Source: Butyrivibrio sp. (GTDB lineage Bacteria > Bacillota > Clostridia > Lachnospirales > Lachnospiraceae). From it: a stretch of 64,000 nucleotides of DNA. The notes under the pieces are model-generated. The model ran no database searches. It was not told where the DNA came from and saw only the letters and a list, made by a program, of their open reading frames with translations. The first letter of the stretch is position 1. The number at the start of each line of letters is the position of its first letter. The stretch covers positions 54,192 to 118,191 of the forward strand of contig SVFV01000010.1 in the NCBI GenBank assembly GCA_015056655.1, written 5' to 3'. Positions 1-8,297 of this stretch are shown here, piece by piece. Made by a program: the position numbers and the translations under genes.

Positions 1-1
1 T

Positions 2-286
2 TTTGCTAACGGACAAGTGGCTTTGGCTGGATTTGAGATAGAGGAATCCATGCTCCTTGGAATATCAACTATAGAATGGATTGTAAGCTTGATAGCAATT
101 CTTGTTTTAGCTTTAGCAGATAGTTACGCCGATTCAAGAAAGGAGCTTCTTCCGGATATCATAGCAGAAAAATGGAGTATCCCCAAAAGAGCTGCATTTG
201 TTACACTGCTTACCATTATTATCTTTATCTTTGGTAAGTACGGCGCAGGAGATGAGATACGAAGCTTTGTTTACATGCAGTTCTAG
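2..286 (+). CDS. MBOAT-family O-acyltransferase, C-terminal fragment
   Basis: The frame is open to the left edge, so only the last 94 codons are present and the start lies outside the window. Two hydrophobic membrane helices (around LIAILVLALADSY and FVTLLTIIIFIFG) are followed by a tail ending YGAGDEIRSFVYMQF. That glycine/aromatic tail is typical of the end of AlgI/DltB-like MBOAT proteins, which move acyl groups across the membrane to exported polysaccharide. The next gene, 12 bp on, is an SGNH/DltD-like protein, the usual partner of these transferases. The substrate cannot be told from this fragment. Confidence 0.72.
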   Translation, partial: FANGQVALAGFEIEESMLLGISTIEWIVSLIAILVLALADSYADSRKELLPDIIAEKWSIPKRAAFVTLLTIIIFIFGKYGAGDEIRSFVYMQF

Positions 287-298
287 GAAAGTTTGAAT

Positions 299-1384
299 AT
301 GAGTAAAAGAACAAAAGAAATAATTGCAGTTGTCCTAAGCGTGGCCATAATACTGGGAACGCTTTCGGTAGCTGACAGAATTTTAAGAGAAAAATCAGAG
401 GATGGAATAACCCAGTGCGCAGCGATGTATGATCAGCCCAGGGATACGGTGGATGTTGTCATGCTTGGCTCCAGCCATGTGCACTATGGCATAAACACAG
501 CAACGCTTTGGAAGAACTATGGCATAGCTGCCTATGACTATTCATCCGCAGAGCAGCCCCTTTGGATTTCATATTATTATCTAAAGGAATTCTGCAAATA
601 TCAAAAGCCCAATGTGGTTGTCCTTGACTTTTTTAGCCCGGCAGCCTTTTTGGATAATTACAAGTCAAAGTACTATTTTACAGATGATCAGATATATGGA
701 TTTAAGTTTTCTATGAACAAGCTTTTCATGATGAATGCAGCTTTTGATGGAAAAATAGAAAACTGGGATAAATATTTTCCTTCATTTTTTGGCTATCACG
801 ACAGATACGACAAGCTTGAGGCTGAGGATTTCAGCTCCTTTGGAAAAGATAACAGCTCCTTTAAGGGCTATGTTCCGCTTTTTCACAACGCGAAGGTATC
901 AGCTCCTGTTATAGAAACTGATGAAAAGCTTGCACCTTCTGATAAGTCCGTTAAGTATTTGAAAAAGATTATCGATTACACAAATGACCATGATATCGAG
1001 CTTTATATAACTATTGTCCCATATAGTGTAAATATTCCTCAGCAGGAGGGCCTTGTCCAGCAGGAGGAGGCCAGGTTCAACTGGCTTGAGGATTATATAG
1101 AAAGCCTTGATGATAATGAAAACATTCATTTTGATTACACCATTAAACACGTACATGATTTTGGAATAGATTTTGAAAATGGTACAGATATTGCAGATGG
1201 AAACTCTCATCTAAATTATTATGGAAGTATAAAATTTTCCGAATATCTTGGAGAAGACTTAAGAAATGCTTATGGAATCAGCCTTTTGCCAGACCATAGA
1301 GGCGAAGAAGCTTACAGTTCCTGGGATGAGCATGTAAAGATTGTGGAGAACAAGGTTTTAGATGCGGATTGGGAGGTAAGGTAA
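299..1384 (+). CDS. SGNH hydrolase-like / DltD-like membrane-anchored protein
   Basis: 361 residues. I start at ATG 299 because AGGAAAG lies 7 bp upstream; an in-frame TTG at 293 is too close to that site. An N-terminal helix (about residues 8-26) anchors the protein, and the rest should lie outside the membrane. MLGSSHVHYGIN carries the GxS nucleophile block, and NSHLNYYGSIKFS near the C-terminus is the DxxH-like last block of the SGNH fold. In this family such proteins act with MBOAT transferases to acetylate or acylate surface polymers. The gene directly follows an MBOAT fragment, so a two-gene exported-polymer O-acylation unit is the natural reading. The acceptor is unknown. Confidence 0.68.
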   Translation: MSKRTKEIIAVVLSVAIILGTLSVADRILREKSEDGITQCAAMYDQPRDTVDVVMLGSSHVHYGINTATLWKNYGIAAYDYSSAEQPLWISYYYLKEFCKYQKPNVVVLDFFSPAAFLDNYKSKYYFTDDQIYGFKFSMNKLFMMNAAFDGKIENWDKYFPSFFGYHDRYDKLEAEDFSSFGKDNSSFKGYVPLFHNAKVSAPVIETDEKLAPSDKSVKYLKKIIDYTNDHDIELYITIVPYSVNIPQQEGLVQQEEARFNWLEDYIESLDDNENIHFDYTIKHVHDFGIDFENGTDIADGNSHLNYYGSIKFSEYLGEDLRNAYGISLLPDHRGEEAYSSWDEHVKIVENKVLDADWEVR

Positions 1385-1444
1385 TCAATATGTGCCTTGA
1401 TAATTCAGCTATTTTCTGATAGTATCTGTCTAGTAGTGTGAAGT

Positions 1445-1469
1445 TATAATGTAGTTAATTCACTATAAT
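1445..1469 (+). promoter_or_regulatory. probable promoter of the NifU-like/GGGtGRT operon
   Basis: Two perfect TATAAT boxes occur at 1445-1450 and 1464-1469, before a strong AAGGAGG at about 1482. Neither has a convincing TTGACA at 17 bp. An imperfect inverted repeat (TAGTGTGAA / TTCACTA) spans the first box and could be an operator. Which box is used cannot be decided by eye. Confidence 0.4.
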
Positions 1470-1494
1470 ATCACTATAGGTTAAGGAGGTAATT

Positions 1495-2187
1495 ATGATT
1501 TACTCAACAGAGGTAAAAAATATGTGTCCCGTAACACAAGGGGTACATCATGGTGCTGCTCCCATTCCTGAAGAGGCAAAATGGGTACAGTCCAAAGAAA
1601 TCAAGGACATTTCCGGATACACACATGGTATTGGCTGGTGTGCTCCTCAGCAGGGTGGATGTAAGCTTTCACTCAATGTTAAGGATGGTGTTATCCAGGA
1701 AGCATTGGTAGAGACAATTGGATGTTCAGGTATGACACATTCAGCAGCTATGGCAGCTGAAATTCTTCCCGGTCTTACAGTTCTTGAAGCTCTTAACACA
1801 GACCTTGTTTGTGATGCTATCAACACAGCTATGAGAGAGCTTTTCCTTCAGATCGTTTATGGTAGAACACAGAGTGCATTCTCAGAGGATGGTCTTCAGA
1901 TCGGTGCTGGTCTTGAGGATCTTGGTAAGGGATCACGTTCAATGGTAGGTACAACCTACGGTACACTTGACAAGGGACCTCGTTACCTCGAGCTTACTGA
2001 TGGTTACATCACAGATCTCGCTCTTGACGAGAATGATGAGATAATCGGTTACAAGTATGTTAACTTCGGAAAGATGATGGACTTCATCAAGGCTGGTGAT
2101 GATGCAAACACAGCTATTGAGAAGGCTAAGGGTCAGTACGGTCGTGTTGCTGATGCTGCAAGATTCATCGATCCCAGAAAACAGTGA
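1495..2187 (+). CDS. NifU/IscU-like iron-sulfur scaffold partner of GGGtGRT protein
   Basis: 230 residues, start at ATG 1495 after AAGGAGG. Cysteines occur at positions 11, 49, 56, 77 and 106. Those in GWCAPQQGGC, ETIGCSGMTHS and DLVCDAI are placed like the metal ligands of an IscU/NifU-type scaffold, with the GCSG block most like that family. The gene is the first of a two-gene operon with the GGGtGRT protein, 22 bp downstream; this pair recurs in anaerobic Clostridia. A role in Fe-S cluster handling is family knowledge and not proven for this pair. No cysteine desulfurase gene is next to it. Confidence 0.68.
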   Translation: MIYSTEVKNMCPVTQGVHHGAAPIPEEAKWVQSKEIKDISGYTHGIGWCAPQQGGCKLSLNVKDGVIQEALVETIGCSGMTHSAAMAAEILPGLTVLEALNTDLVCDAINTAMRELFLQIVYGRTQSAFSEDGLQIGAGLEDLGKGSRSMVGTTYGTLDKGPRYLELTDGYITDLALDENDEIIGYKYVNFGKMMDFIKAGDDANTAIEKAKGQYGRVADAARFIDPRKQ

Positions 2188-2209
2188 TAAGGTAAGGAGG
2201 ATATTAAAA

Positions 2210-3229
2210 ATGGCTTTATTTGAATCATATGAAAGAAGAGAGCCCCAGATTCTGGCTTGCCTTAAGGAGTATGGGATTTCTTCTATCGAAGAATGTAAAG
2301 AAATCACAATGGCAGCAGGCATTGATGTATACAGCCTCATCGAGGGTATCCAGCCTATCTGCTTTGAAAATGCTAAGTGGGCTTACACAGTAGGTGCTGC
2401 TATCGCAATCAAGAAGAACTGCCGCAAGGCTGCTGATGCTGCTGCAGCAATCGGTATCGGCCTTCAGGCTTTCTGCATCCCTGGTTCTGTTGCAGACCGT
2501 CGTAAGGTTGGTCTTGGACATGGTAACCTTGGTAAGATGCTTCTTGAAGAGGATACAGAGTGCTTCGCATTCCTCGCTGGTCACGAGTCATTCGCTGCTG
2601 CTGAGGGTGCTATCGGTATCGCTGAGAAGGCTAACAAGGTTCGTCAGAAGCCCCTTCGCGTTATCCTTAATGGTCTTGGAAAAGACGCTGCACAGATCAT
2701 TTCCCGTATCAACGGCTTCACATATGTAGAGACAAAGTACAACTACTTCACAGGTGAGGTTGAGGAAGTATTCAGAAAGTGCTATTCAAAGGATGCAAAT
2801 TCACCTCGTGCAAAGGTTAACTGCTACGGCGCTAACGATGTACAGGAAGGTGTTGCTATCATGTGGAAGGAGAACGTTGACGTATCTATCACAGGTAACT
2901 CAACCAATCCTACAAGATTCCAGCATCCCGTTGCAGGTACATATAAGAAAGAGCGTAACGAAGCTGGTAAGAAGTACTTCTCAGTTGCTTCAGGTGGTGG
3001 TACAGGTCGTACACTTCACCCTGACAACATGGCAGCTGGTCCTGCTTCCTACGGTATGACAGATACTATGGGTCGTATGCACTCAGACGCTCAGTTCGCT
3101 GGTTCTTCATCAGTTCCTGCTCACGTTGAGATGATGGGTCTTATCGGCGCTGGTAACAACCCGATGGTTGGTATGACTGTTTCTACAGCTGTATCCATCG
3201 AGGAAGCTGCAAAGGCTGGTAAGTTCTAA
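2210..3229 (+). CDS. GGGtGRT protein
   Basis: 339 residues. Start is ATG 2210, 9 bp after AAGGAGG; longer in-frame extensions overlap the previous gene and lack a ribosome site. The family-naming motif SGGGTGRTLHP is at about residue 262. The protein has a Gly/Ala-rich central part, conserved cysteines (for example PICFENAK and AFCIPGS) and no signal peptide. Codon use is strongly biased toward GGT, CGT and AAG, suggesting high expression. The family's function is not established. Its pairing with a NifU-like scaffold suggests an Fe-S or redox role in the cytoplasm. A strong terminator follows. Confidence 0.75.
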   Translation: MALFESYERREPQILACLKEYGISSIEECKEITMAAGIDVYSLIEGIQPICFENAKWAYTVGAAIAIKKNCRKAADAAAAIGIGLQAFCIPGSVADRRKVGLGHGNLGKMLLEEDTECFAFLAGHESFAAAEGAIGIAEKANKVRQKPLRVILNGLGKDAAQIISRINGFTYVETKYNYFTGEVEEVFRKCYSKDANSPRAKVNCYGANDVQEGVAIMWKENVDVSITGNSTNPTRFQHPVAGTYKKERNEAGKKYFSVASGGGTGRTLHPDNMAAGPASYGMTDTMGRMHSDAQFAGSSSVPAHVEMMGLIGAGNNPMVGMTVSTAVSIEEAAKAGKF

Positions 3230-3254
3230 TATTTGTACTTTATAAGATATGTTG

Positions 3255-3290
3255 CCCCCCTGCAAGGAAGTCCCTTGCAGGGGGCTTTTA
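3255..3290 (+). terminator. intrinsic terminator of the GGGtGRT operon
   Basis: A 12-bp perfect stem (3256-3267 with 3273-3284), a 5-nt loop and a following CTTTTATAT tail. Confidence 0.9.
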
Positions 3291-3577
3291 TATGTATTGC
3301 GAAAGATTATTATCGCCTTAAACAAATCTTAAGGATTAATTCATTGCTATTTCAAAATGCTTATGATAATTTAATTGAGCGTTATTCATAAGCCATGTGA
3401 AGGTATCTGAGCTATTCGCTCAAATTATCCAACTTTTTTTGGAACCAGATATAATACCGAGTTTTTTAGTACTATTATTTAAAATATTAATTCTTTGTAG
3501 TCGTCTGTCTTACCTTTTCAAGCTATGTAATGGCGCTTGAAACCCGAAAATCTAATACATATAATGGAGGTAAGAAA
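3291..3577. other. intergenic region with overlapping inverted repeats
   Basis: No gene is seen here. GCTTATGA (3359-3366) pairs with TCATAAGC (3386-3393). TTGAGCG (3375-3381), inside that loop, can pair with CGCTCAA (3417-3423), giving a pseudoknot or an alternative fold. A third small hairpin uses 3408-3422. A T-run follows at 3434-3440. This could be the leader of the Rpn gene. Confidence 0.4.
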
Positions 3578-4552
3578 ATGAAGTTTTGGACCAGAATAAT
3601 AGGAAGGGTTAATAGGAACTATAAGGACAGGCTGTTTATAAGGATTTTCTCAGATAAAGATGCACTATTGAGGCTGTATAATGCAGTAAATGGAACAAAT
3701 TATTCTAATGCTCAAGATATACAGATAAATACTATAGATGACTATTTGTATATGGGTATGAAAAATGATATTTCTTTTCTCTTTACAGATGTCCTCAATC
3801 TTTATGAGCATCAATCAACATTTAATCCTAATATGCCACTTAGAGGATTTCTGTATTTGGCGAGCCTGTATCAAAAAATATTTGATGAAAAGGATCTATT
3901 TAGTTCAAAGCTGATTGAACTTCCATCCCCTCAGTTATTTGTTTTCTACAATGGAACGAAGGAAGAACCTGACAGGATGGAAATGAAGCTAAGTGATGCA
4001 TTTATTGGGAAAAAAGATTTTGAACCATGTCTTGAATGCAAAGCAATTATGCTAAACATAAATAGTGGGCATAATGAACAGATAATGGGAGCCTGCAAAG
4101 AATTGAGGGAGTATGCAACATTTATTTCTTTAGTTCGAAAAAACCTAAAAAATGGTTTGAAATTGAGAGATGCTATTGATAAAGCAGTAGATGAATGCAT
4201 AGAAGAAGGCATTTTACGAGACTTGTTTTTGAATAATCGAAAAGAGGTGGTTAGTATGCTACTTATGGAATATGATCAGGAAGCGCATATTCGCAGTGAA
4301 AAGAATATTTCTTTTGAAGAAGGTGTAGCGAAGGGAATCCAGCAGGAAAAGTATAAAAATTTATGTAAACTCATCAAACAGATTCTAAAAAACTATCAGG
4401 CTGGTAAGTCTGCCGAAGAAATTGCGGATATACTTGATGAATCAGAAGAAACTATTCGAAAAATAGTAAAGATATCAGAGAAATTTGCACCAGAATATGA
4501 TGTCAAAAAGATAGCTGATGCACTTTTGGAAAGATATGAAAAAGATGACTGA
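3578..4552 (+). CDS. Rpn-family recombination-promoting nuclease / PD-(D/E)XK transposase-like protein
   Basis: 324 residues. Start is ATG 3578 after TGGAGGT; an upstream in-frame ATG at 3530 has no ribosome site. The pattern NDISFLFTDVLNLYEHQST followed by LYLASLYQKI and LPSPQLFVFYNGT matches the N-terminal PD-(D/E)XK nuclease core of the Rpn family (COG5464-like), with D and EH as likely metal-site residues. The C-terminal part (about 260-324) is helical and has a helix-turn-helix-like stretch, EEIADILDESEETIRKI. Family members are DNA nucleases tied to recA-independent recombination and, in some cases, to phage defence. The 3' 132 bp and the following terminator are repeated at 8166-8397. 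Confidence 0.8.
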   Translation: MKFWTRIIGRVNRNYKDRLFIRIFSDKDALLRLYNAVNGTNYSNAQDIQINTIDDYLYMGMKNDISFLFTDVLNLYEHQSTFNPNMPLRGFLYLASLYQKIFDEKDLFSSKLIELPSPQLFVFYNGTKEEPDRMEMKLSDAFIGKKDFEPCLECKAIMLNINSGHNEQIMGACKELREYATFISLVRKNLKNGLKLRDAIDKAVDECIEEGILRDLFLNNRKEVVSMLLMEYDQEAHIRSEKNISFEEGVAKGIQQEKYKNLCKLIKQILKNYQAGKSAEEIADILDESEETIRKIVKISEKFAPEYDVKKIADALLERYEKDD

Positions 4553-4650
4553 AATATTGTAACAAAAAATTTTTTTACCAGTAAAATGGAAAATTAATAT
4601 TATTGAAATACAGTCCTCAGGCGTAGCTTTAAGGCTTTGCCTGGGGATTT
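4421..4650 (+). repeat. direct repeat, copy 1 (Rpn 3' end plus terminator)
   Basis: It begins at ATTGCGGAT inside the Rpn gene and runs through its stop codon, an A/T run and the CCTCAGGC...GCCTGGGG hairpin to about 4650. Copy 2 is 8166-8397. The coded part is 38 of 43 residues identical, and the noncoding part is also clearly alignable with a few indels. Confidence 0.88.
4615..4650 (+). terminator. terminator of the Rpn gene
   Basis: CCTCAGGC (4615-4622) pairs with GCCTGGGG (4639-4646) over 8 bp with one G-U pair, followed by ATTT. The matching hairpin in the second repeat copy has decayed in its right arm. Confidence 0.6.
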
Positions 4651-4695
4651 ATGATTTTCTTAAAGATTGAAATGATTCTTACAATGGACATTAAG

Positions 4696-4724
4696 TTGAT
4701 ATTAAACTGTATAGATAATATAAT
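4696..4724 (+). promoter_or_regulatory. sigma-A-type promoter of the XRE regulator
   Basis: TTGATA at 4696-4701 and a perfect TATAAT at 4719-4724 with 17 bp between them. The predicted start, near 4731, falls on the palindrome listed next. Confidence 0.75.
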
Positions 4725-4730
4725 CGATAC

Positions 4731-4745
4731 GTTAACGTTATTAAC
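4731..4745 (+). promoter_or_regulatory. candidate operator of the XRE regulator
   Basis: GTTAA-N5-TTAAC is a perfect 5+5 palindrome at the predicted transcription start of the XRE gene. This is the usual place for autorepression by a Cro/C1-type protein. Inferred from position and symmetry only. Confidence 0.45.
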
Positions 4746-4789
4746 TATTAGTTGATGAGTGATACTGAACATTTCGGTTAGGGGAATAT

Positions 4790-5131
4790 ATGCAGATTAG
4801 TGAGAGAATTTTTAAAATATTGAATGAAAAAAATATGAATCTGGCGGAGTTCTCAAGAAAAACAGGAATATCTCACAGTACAGTTAGTGATTGGCGGAGA
4901 AAGAAAACAAATCCCTCTGCGGATAAAATCCTTACTATTTGTGATGTACTGGGGGTAAATCCGTATGAGCTTTTGCAAGACAATGATGGTGATAATAATA
5001 AAAGCCTTGACTATATGATACTTAGTGAAGGGACGGATAAGTATAGATTGGTTATAGAATTTGATGGATTGTCTCCGGATAAAAAAGAAAGATTATTTGG
5101 ATATTTAAATGCACTTAAAGATTTAGATTGA
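4790..5131 (+). CDS. XRE-family (Cro/C1-type) transcriptional regulator
   Basis: 113 residues, start at ATG 4790 after AGGGG. The N-terminal 65 residues are a helix-turn-helix of the HTH_3 kind: MNLAEFSRKTGISHSTVSDW, then the scaffold helix ADKILTICDVLGVNPYELL. A short acidic linker (DNDGDNNK) leads to a roughly 45-residue helical tail that may serve for dimer contacts or sensing. The gene has its own promoter, a palindrome at the start site and a terminator behind it, so it is a separate unit ahead of the AAA/DUF5688-like pair. It is the likely regulator of that module. Confidence 0.85.
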   Translation: MQISERIFKILNEKNMNLAEFSRKTGISHSTVSDWRRKKTNPSADKILTICDVLGVNPYELLQDNDGDNNKSLDYMILSEGTDKYRLVIEFDGLSPDKKERLFGYLNALKDLD

Positions 5132-5139
5132 AGATTGAG

Positions 5140-5168
5140 CCACATGTTTGTTGACATGTGGTTTTTCT
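5140..5168 (+). terminator. terminator after the XRE regulator
   Basis: CCACATGT (5140-5147) pairs with ACATGTGG (5154-5161), followed by TTTTTC. An AT-rich inverted sequence (TATACTATATTGTATATA) follows and may be the promoter of the ATPase gene. Confidence 0.85.
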
Positions 5169-5231
5169 TTATATACTATATTGTATATACGGAATCGATG
5201 ACGTAAAAACGATATGGGAGGAATGAATAGA

Positions 5232-7172
5232 ATGCAATTTTTTAAAGGCGAACTCAAACTGGGAGATTTGTATTATCGCGATAAAGAAGTGGTTTGCCAA
5301 TCGGCTCGTAAGCTTAATTCAGAGTATTGGTCAAGAAAATTATTTTGGGGACTACATGTTGTTGTATCAAGAGTTACTTTGGGAATGGTGACATTTCTTG
5401 TTATGTCTGAGACTCAGGACGTAGATAATGAAGAAATAGACTCTATATGTCGGGAATATGCCACTGACCTTGCCAAACAATCTGATGTTTCCAAGGTTGA
5501 CTGCTATAAAGATAAAATTCTTGTTTCTGAAATTACTTTATATACATTTTTTGATCTCCTTAAAGAAGAATGGTTGGAGAAAATGTATGAAGATAAGGAT
5601 GAAATATATGATCTTCTACACATTAGCGGCTCAAAATATGTGTGCAAAGAAGAGTTGATAGCTTCGACAATCAAAGAGAGGAAAAGCACTAGAAGTTATA
5701 TACCAAAGGATGAATTAGTAAGGATAAGAAATAGCAGGATACAGCAGGGTATTGTGGCATATTCACCTGTTCATTACATAGTAGTAGAAAGTAATGATAC
5801 TATAGCCGAGCAAATTGAGGATGAAATAATATATGAATTACGAAAGGCCGGAAGAATAACAAGCAGACGACTTATTAAGCTTACTGATTCAGAAATGATA
5901 AATCTGGAAAGGCACAGATACAAAATACAAAACCTTAATAATCTTGATGGTGGAACTGTTATTGTTTCAATGAATCACTGTGATTTTGAGGACGCAGTTA
6001 AACTTACTAAAGCAGTCTATTCTGAAGAAAATCATTATCTTTCAAAATATGAGGTTATTTTTCATGTTTCAGAGAATGACCAGAAGCTTTTGAATGCTAT
6101 AGAGGATACATGTAAGCTTTGGCCATTTATTCATATCAGAAATAAGCGTTTAAATAAGAAAACAGCTATAAAGCAACTTGAAGAGATTGCTACAGCAAAT
6201 AATGTGATAGTTACTCAGGAAGATTGTCTTAAGGTTTTAAAGGATCAAAAGAATTATTCCTTTGATGAAGTTAATGAGATGTTCAGAAAATGGTTTCTTA
6301 CAGATTATACAATCAGTAAGTATCACCCACAGTATCGTAAAAAAATAGAAGAATATTACGGTGAAAAAGAAAAAGATACAGATGCTTTAAAAGAATTAGA
6401 AAATCTTGTTGGGCTGCGAGATGTAAAAGAGCTGTGTGTGAAAATCATAAAATTCTATGAACTGCAAGCGTTGAGAAGAAATGAGCTTTCTGATTCAGAG
6501 GGGATAGGAATGCATATGATTTTTACTGGTAATCCGGGAACAGCTAAGACAACCGTGGCAAGGCTTATGGCAAAGATATTTAAGCAGAAAGGGATTCTCT
6601 CAAAAGGTGAGTTGATTGAGGTTGGACGACAGGATCTGGTTGGCAAATATGTAGGGTGGACAGCAAAAATAGTTAAAGAATACTTCGATAGGGCAAAGGG
6701 TAGTGTGTTGTTTATCGATGAAGCCTATTCTTTATTGGATGGTGATAAAAACAGTTTTGGAACGGAAGCGATTAATACTATTGTTCAGGAGATGGAAAAC
6801 AGAAGAGACGATGTTGTTGTAATATTTGCCGGATATAAAAAAGAGATGAATGAATTTGTTTCAGCTAATAGTGGCTTGAAGAGCAGGATATCTTTCTTCG
6901 TTGATTTTCCTGACTATTCTGGGGCAGAACTATATGAAATCCTTAATATCTTTGCCAAAAAGAATCATTTTGAATTGAATTCGGATGTTCATGATGCGTT
7001 TATGAAGACAATTGAAATGCAGGATACTGTGAATGGAAATGGAAGACTAGTAAGAAATGAGTTTGAAAAGGCAAGACTACGACAGGCGAATCGCTTGTTA
7101 CAAACGTCAAAGAAACCCAAAAGAGAGGATTTATTTAAACTTGTTGGAGCTGATTTTGGAGGTGCGTCATGA
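5232..7172 (+). CDS. CbxX/CfxQ-type AAA ATPase with a large unassigned N-terminal region
   Basis: 646 residues. Of three in-frame ATGs I choose 5232, which sits 10 bp after GGGAGG. Residues about 1-380 are not recognised; the part from SPVHYIVVESNDTIAEQI onward may be a P-loop-less AAA-like domain. The C-terminal AAA domain (about 395-640) has a Walker A of GNPGTAKT (residue 433), Walker B VLFIDEAY, a GLKSR arginine-finger block and a NGR sensor-2 region, as in CbbX/SpoVK/EccA proteins. The usual Gly before the Walker Lys is Ala. The stop overlaps the next start as ATGA, so the two products are probably made together. Family members remodel or disassemble partner proteins; the client here is unknown, with the DUF5688-like protein the first candidate. 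Confidence 0.8.
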   Translation: MQFFKGELKLGDLYYRDKEVVCQSARKLNSEYWSRKLFWGLHVVVSRVTLGMVTFLVMSETQDVDNEEIDSICREYATDLAKQSDVSKVDCYKDKILVSEITLYTFFDLLKEEWLEKMYEDKDEIYDLLHISGSKYVCKEELIASTIKERKSTRSYIPKDELVRIRNSRIQQGIVAYSPVHYIVVESNDTIAEQIEDEIIYELRKAGRITSRRLIKLTDSEMINLERHRYKIQNLNNLDGGTVIVSMNHCDFEDAVKLTKAVYSEENHYLSKYEVIFHVSENDQKLLNAIEDTCKLWPFIHIRNKRLNKKTAIKQLEEIATANNVIVTQEDCLKVLKDQKNYSFDEVNEMFRKWFLTDYTISKYHPQYRKKIEEYYGEKEKDTDALKELENLVGLRDVKELCVKIIKFYELQALRRNELSDSEGIGMHMIFTGNPGTAKTTVARLMAKIFKQKGILSKGELIEVGRQDLVGKYVGWTAKIVKEYFDRAKGSVLFIDEAYSLLDGDKNSFGTEAINTIVQEMENRRDDVVVIFAGYKKEMNEFVSANSGLKSRISFFVDFPDYSGAELYEILNIFAKKNHFELNSDVHDAFMKTIEMQDTVNGNGRLVRNEFEKARLRQANRLLQTSKKPKREDLFKLVGADFGGAS

Positions 7173-8158
7173 TATATGTCGATTTTAGAACGGAAGTGGT
7201 AGAAAAACTGAGCAAAAAATTTCAAAATAGCGGATGGGTTATAAAACTCTATAAAGAAGGCTATACGGCAAACAATAAGCAGGAACTCGATTTTATACAG
7301 CAGACAAACATAAAATACTTCGGACATAGTAAGGATATTCTTGAGGGAGATTTTATTAAAATGTCAAAAGCCTGTGTCGGGGGTGGGACTTCAGTGTGTA
7401 GATTTGAGGTGAAGTATCTCTTTGATGAATATAATAGAGAAGGTTGGGAGAGGGTTTTTAAAATTGCAGATATGAACCTTAGAAGCACAGATAATGCAAA
7501 AGATTCGATTGGAAATATCGCTAAATATGATGAAATTAACAATATACTTATCGCAAGACCATTGAACTATGAAAAGAATAAAGAGGCTTTAAAAGGACAC
7601 ATATTTCGTAGGGTAGGAGACTTTGCAATAGTGCTCTATATTCGTATATCTGATAATAAAGAAAACTTGATTTCGTGCAAGGTGCCAAGGACTGATTTTG
7701 AAGCTTGGAATATAAGCGAAGATCAGGCAATAGATCGAGCTCTGGAAAACTCAAGTATGATGTATCCTGCGGAGATTTATAAAACAAGTGGACAAATAAT
7801 TGAAGATGCACTTTTCAACATTGTAACGCCATTTGACATTGACAAAGATTCGGTTGGCGAGATGACTACACTTACATGTACATGTTTTGGACAAAGGAAT
7901 GGTGCGGTGGTGATATTCTATCCGGGAATAATGGAAAAATTTTACAAAGCATTTGGAAATGAAGAGTACTATGTAGTATTTACTGCTACAACAGAGTTCC
8001 ACCTTCACCGCTGCAGTGAGTTTGCCCCTGAACAGTTACTTGAAACACTTTTGGATTGCAATGAGCGATTTCCGGAAGACACATTAAGTAATATGATTTT
8101 CAGATATAGTAGTGATAAGAAAGAACTGTTGCCTGTTAGCTTATGTGAGGAAAAATAG
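7169..8158 (+). CDS. DUF5688-like protein, partner of the AAA ATPase
   Basis: 329 residues, start ATG overlapping the ATPase stop by 4 bp. I compare it with DUF5688 from memory. The segment from IARPLNYEKNKE to RRVGDFAIVLYIRI, then DQAIDRALENSSMMYPAEIY, then NGAVVIFYPGIMEKF and EYYVVFTATTEFHLH, follows the order seen in that Lachnospiraceae-enriched family. There is no signal peptide or membrane helix. The function of DUF5688 is unknown. The gene stops only 7 bp before the second copy of the Rpn tail. Tight coupling to an AAA ATPase and an XRE regulator suggests an accessory effector or substrate role. Confidence 0.6.
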   Translation: MIYVDFRTEVVEKLSKKFQNSGWVIKLYKEGYTANNKQELDFIQQTNIKYFGHSKDILEGDFIKMSKACVGGGTSVCRFEVKYLFDEYNREGWERVFKIADMNLRSTDNAKDSIGNIAKYDEINNILIARPLNYEKNKEALKGHIFRRVGDFAIVLYIRISDNKENLISCKVPRTDFEAWNISEDQAIDRALENSSMMYPAEIYKTSGQIIEDALFNIVTPFDIDKDSVGEMTTLTCTCFGQRNGAVVIFYPGIMEKFYKAFGNEEYYVVFTATTEFHLHRCSEFAPEQLLETLLDCNERFPEDTLSNMIFRYSSDKKELLPVSLCEEK

Positions 8159-8165
8159 ACAATGG

Positions 8166-8297
8166 ATTGCGGATGCACTTGATGAATCAAAAGAAACTAT
8201 TCGAAAAATTGTAAAGATATCAGAGAAATTTGCACCAGAATATGATGTCAAAAAGATAGCTGATTCACTTTTGGGAAAATATGAAAAAGATGACTGA
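8166..8297 (+). pseudogene. orphan 3' fragment of an Rpn-family gene
   Basis: 43 codons and a stop, matching the last 43 residues of the Rpn protein at 3578-4552 with five differences (for example DESKETIRK versus DESEETIRK and LLGKYEKDD versus LLERYEKDD). It has no ribosome site or start of its own; the frame enters from the end of the DUF5688-like gene. It marks the right edge of the accessory module. Confidence 0.85.

Noticed and set aside
2394..3059. Open frames in a second plus frame inside the GGGtGRT gene.
   Set aside because: They arise from its biased codon use; the GGGtGRT frame has the conserved motif and ribosome site.
8112..8297. A 61-codon frame with its own ATG containing the Rpn tail.
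   Set aside because: The ATG lies inside the DUF5688-like gene and has no ribosome site; it is a remnant of an Rpn gene.
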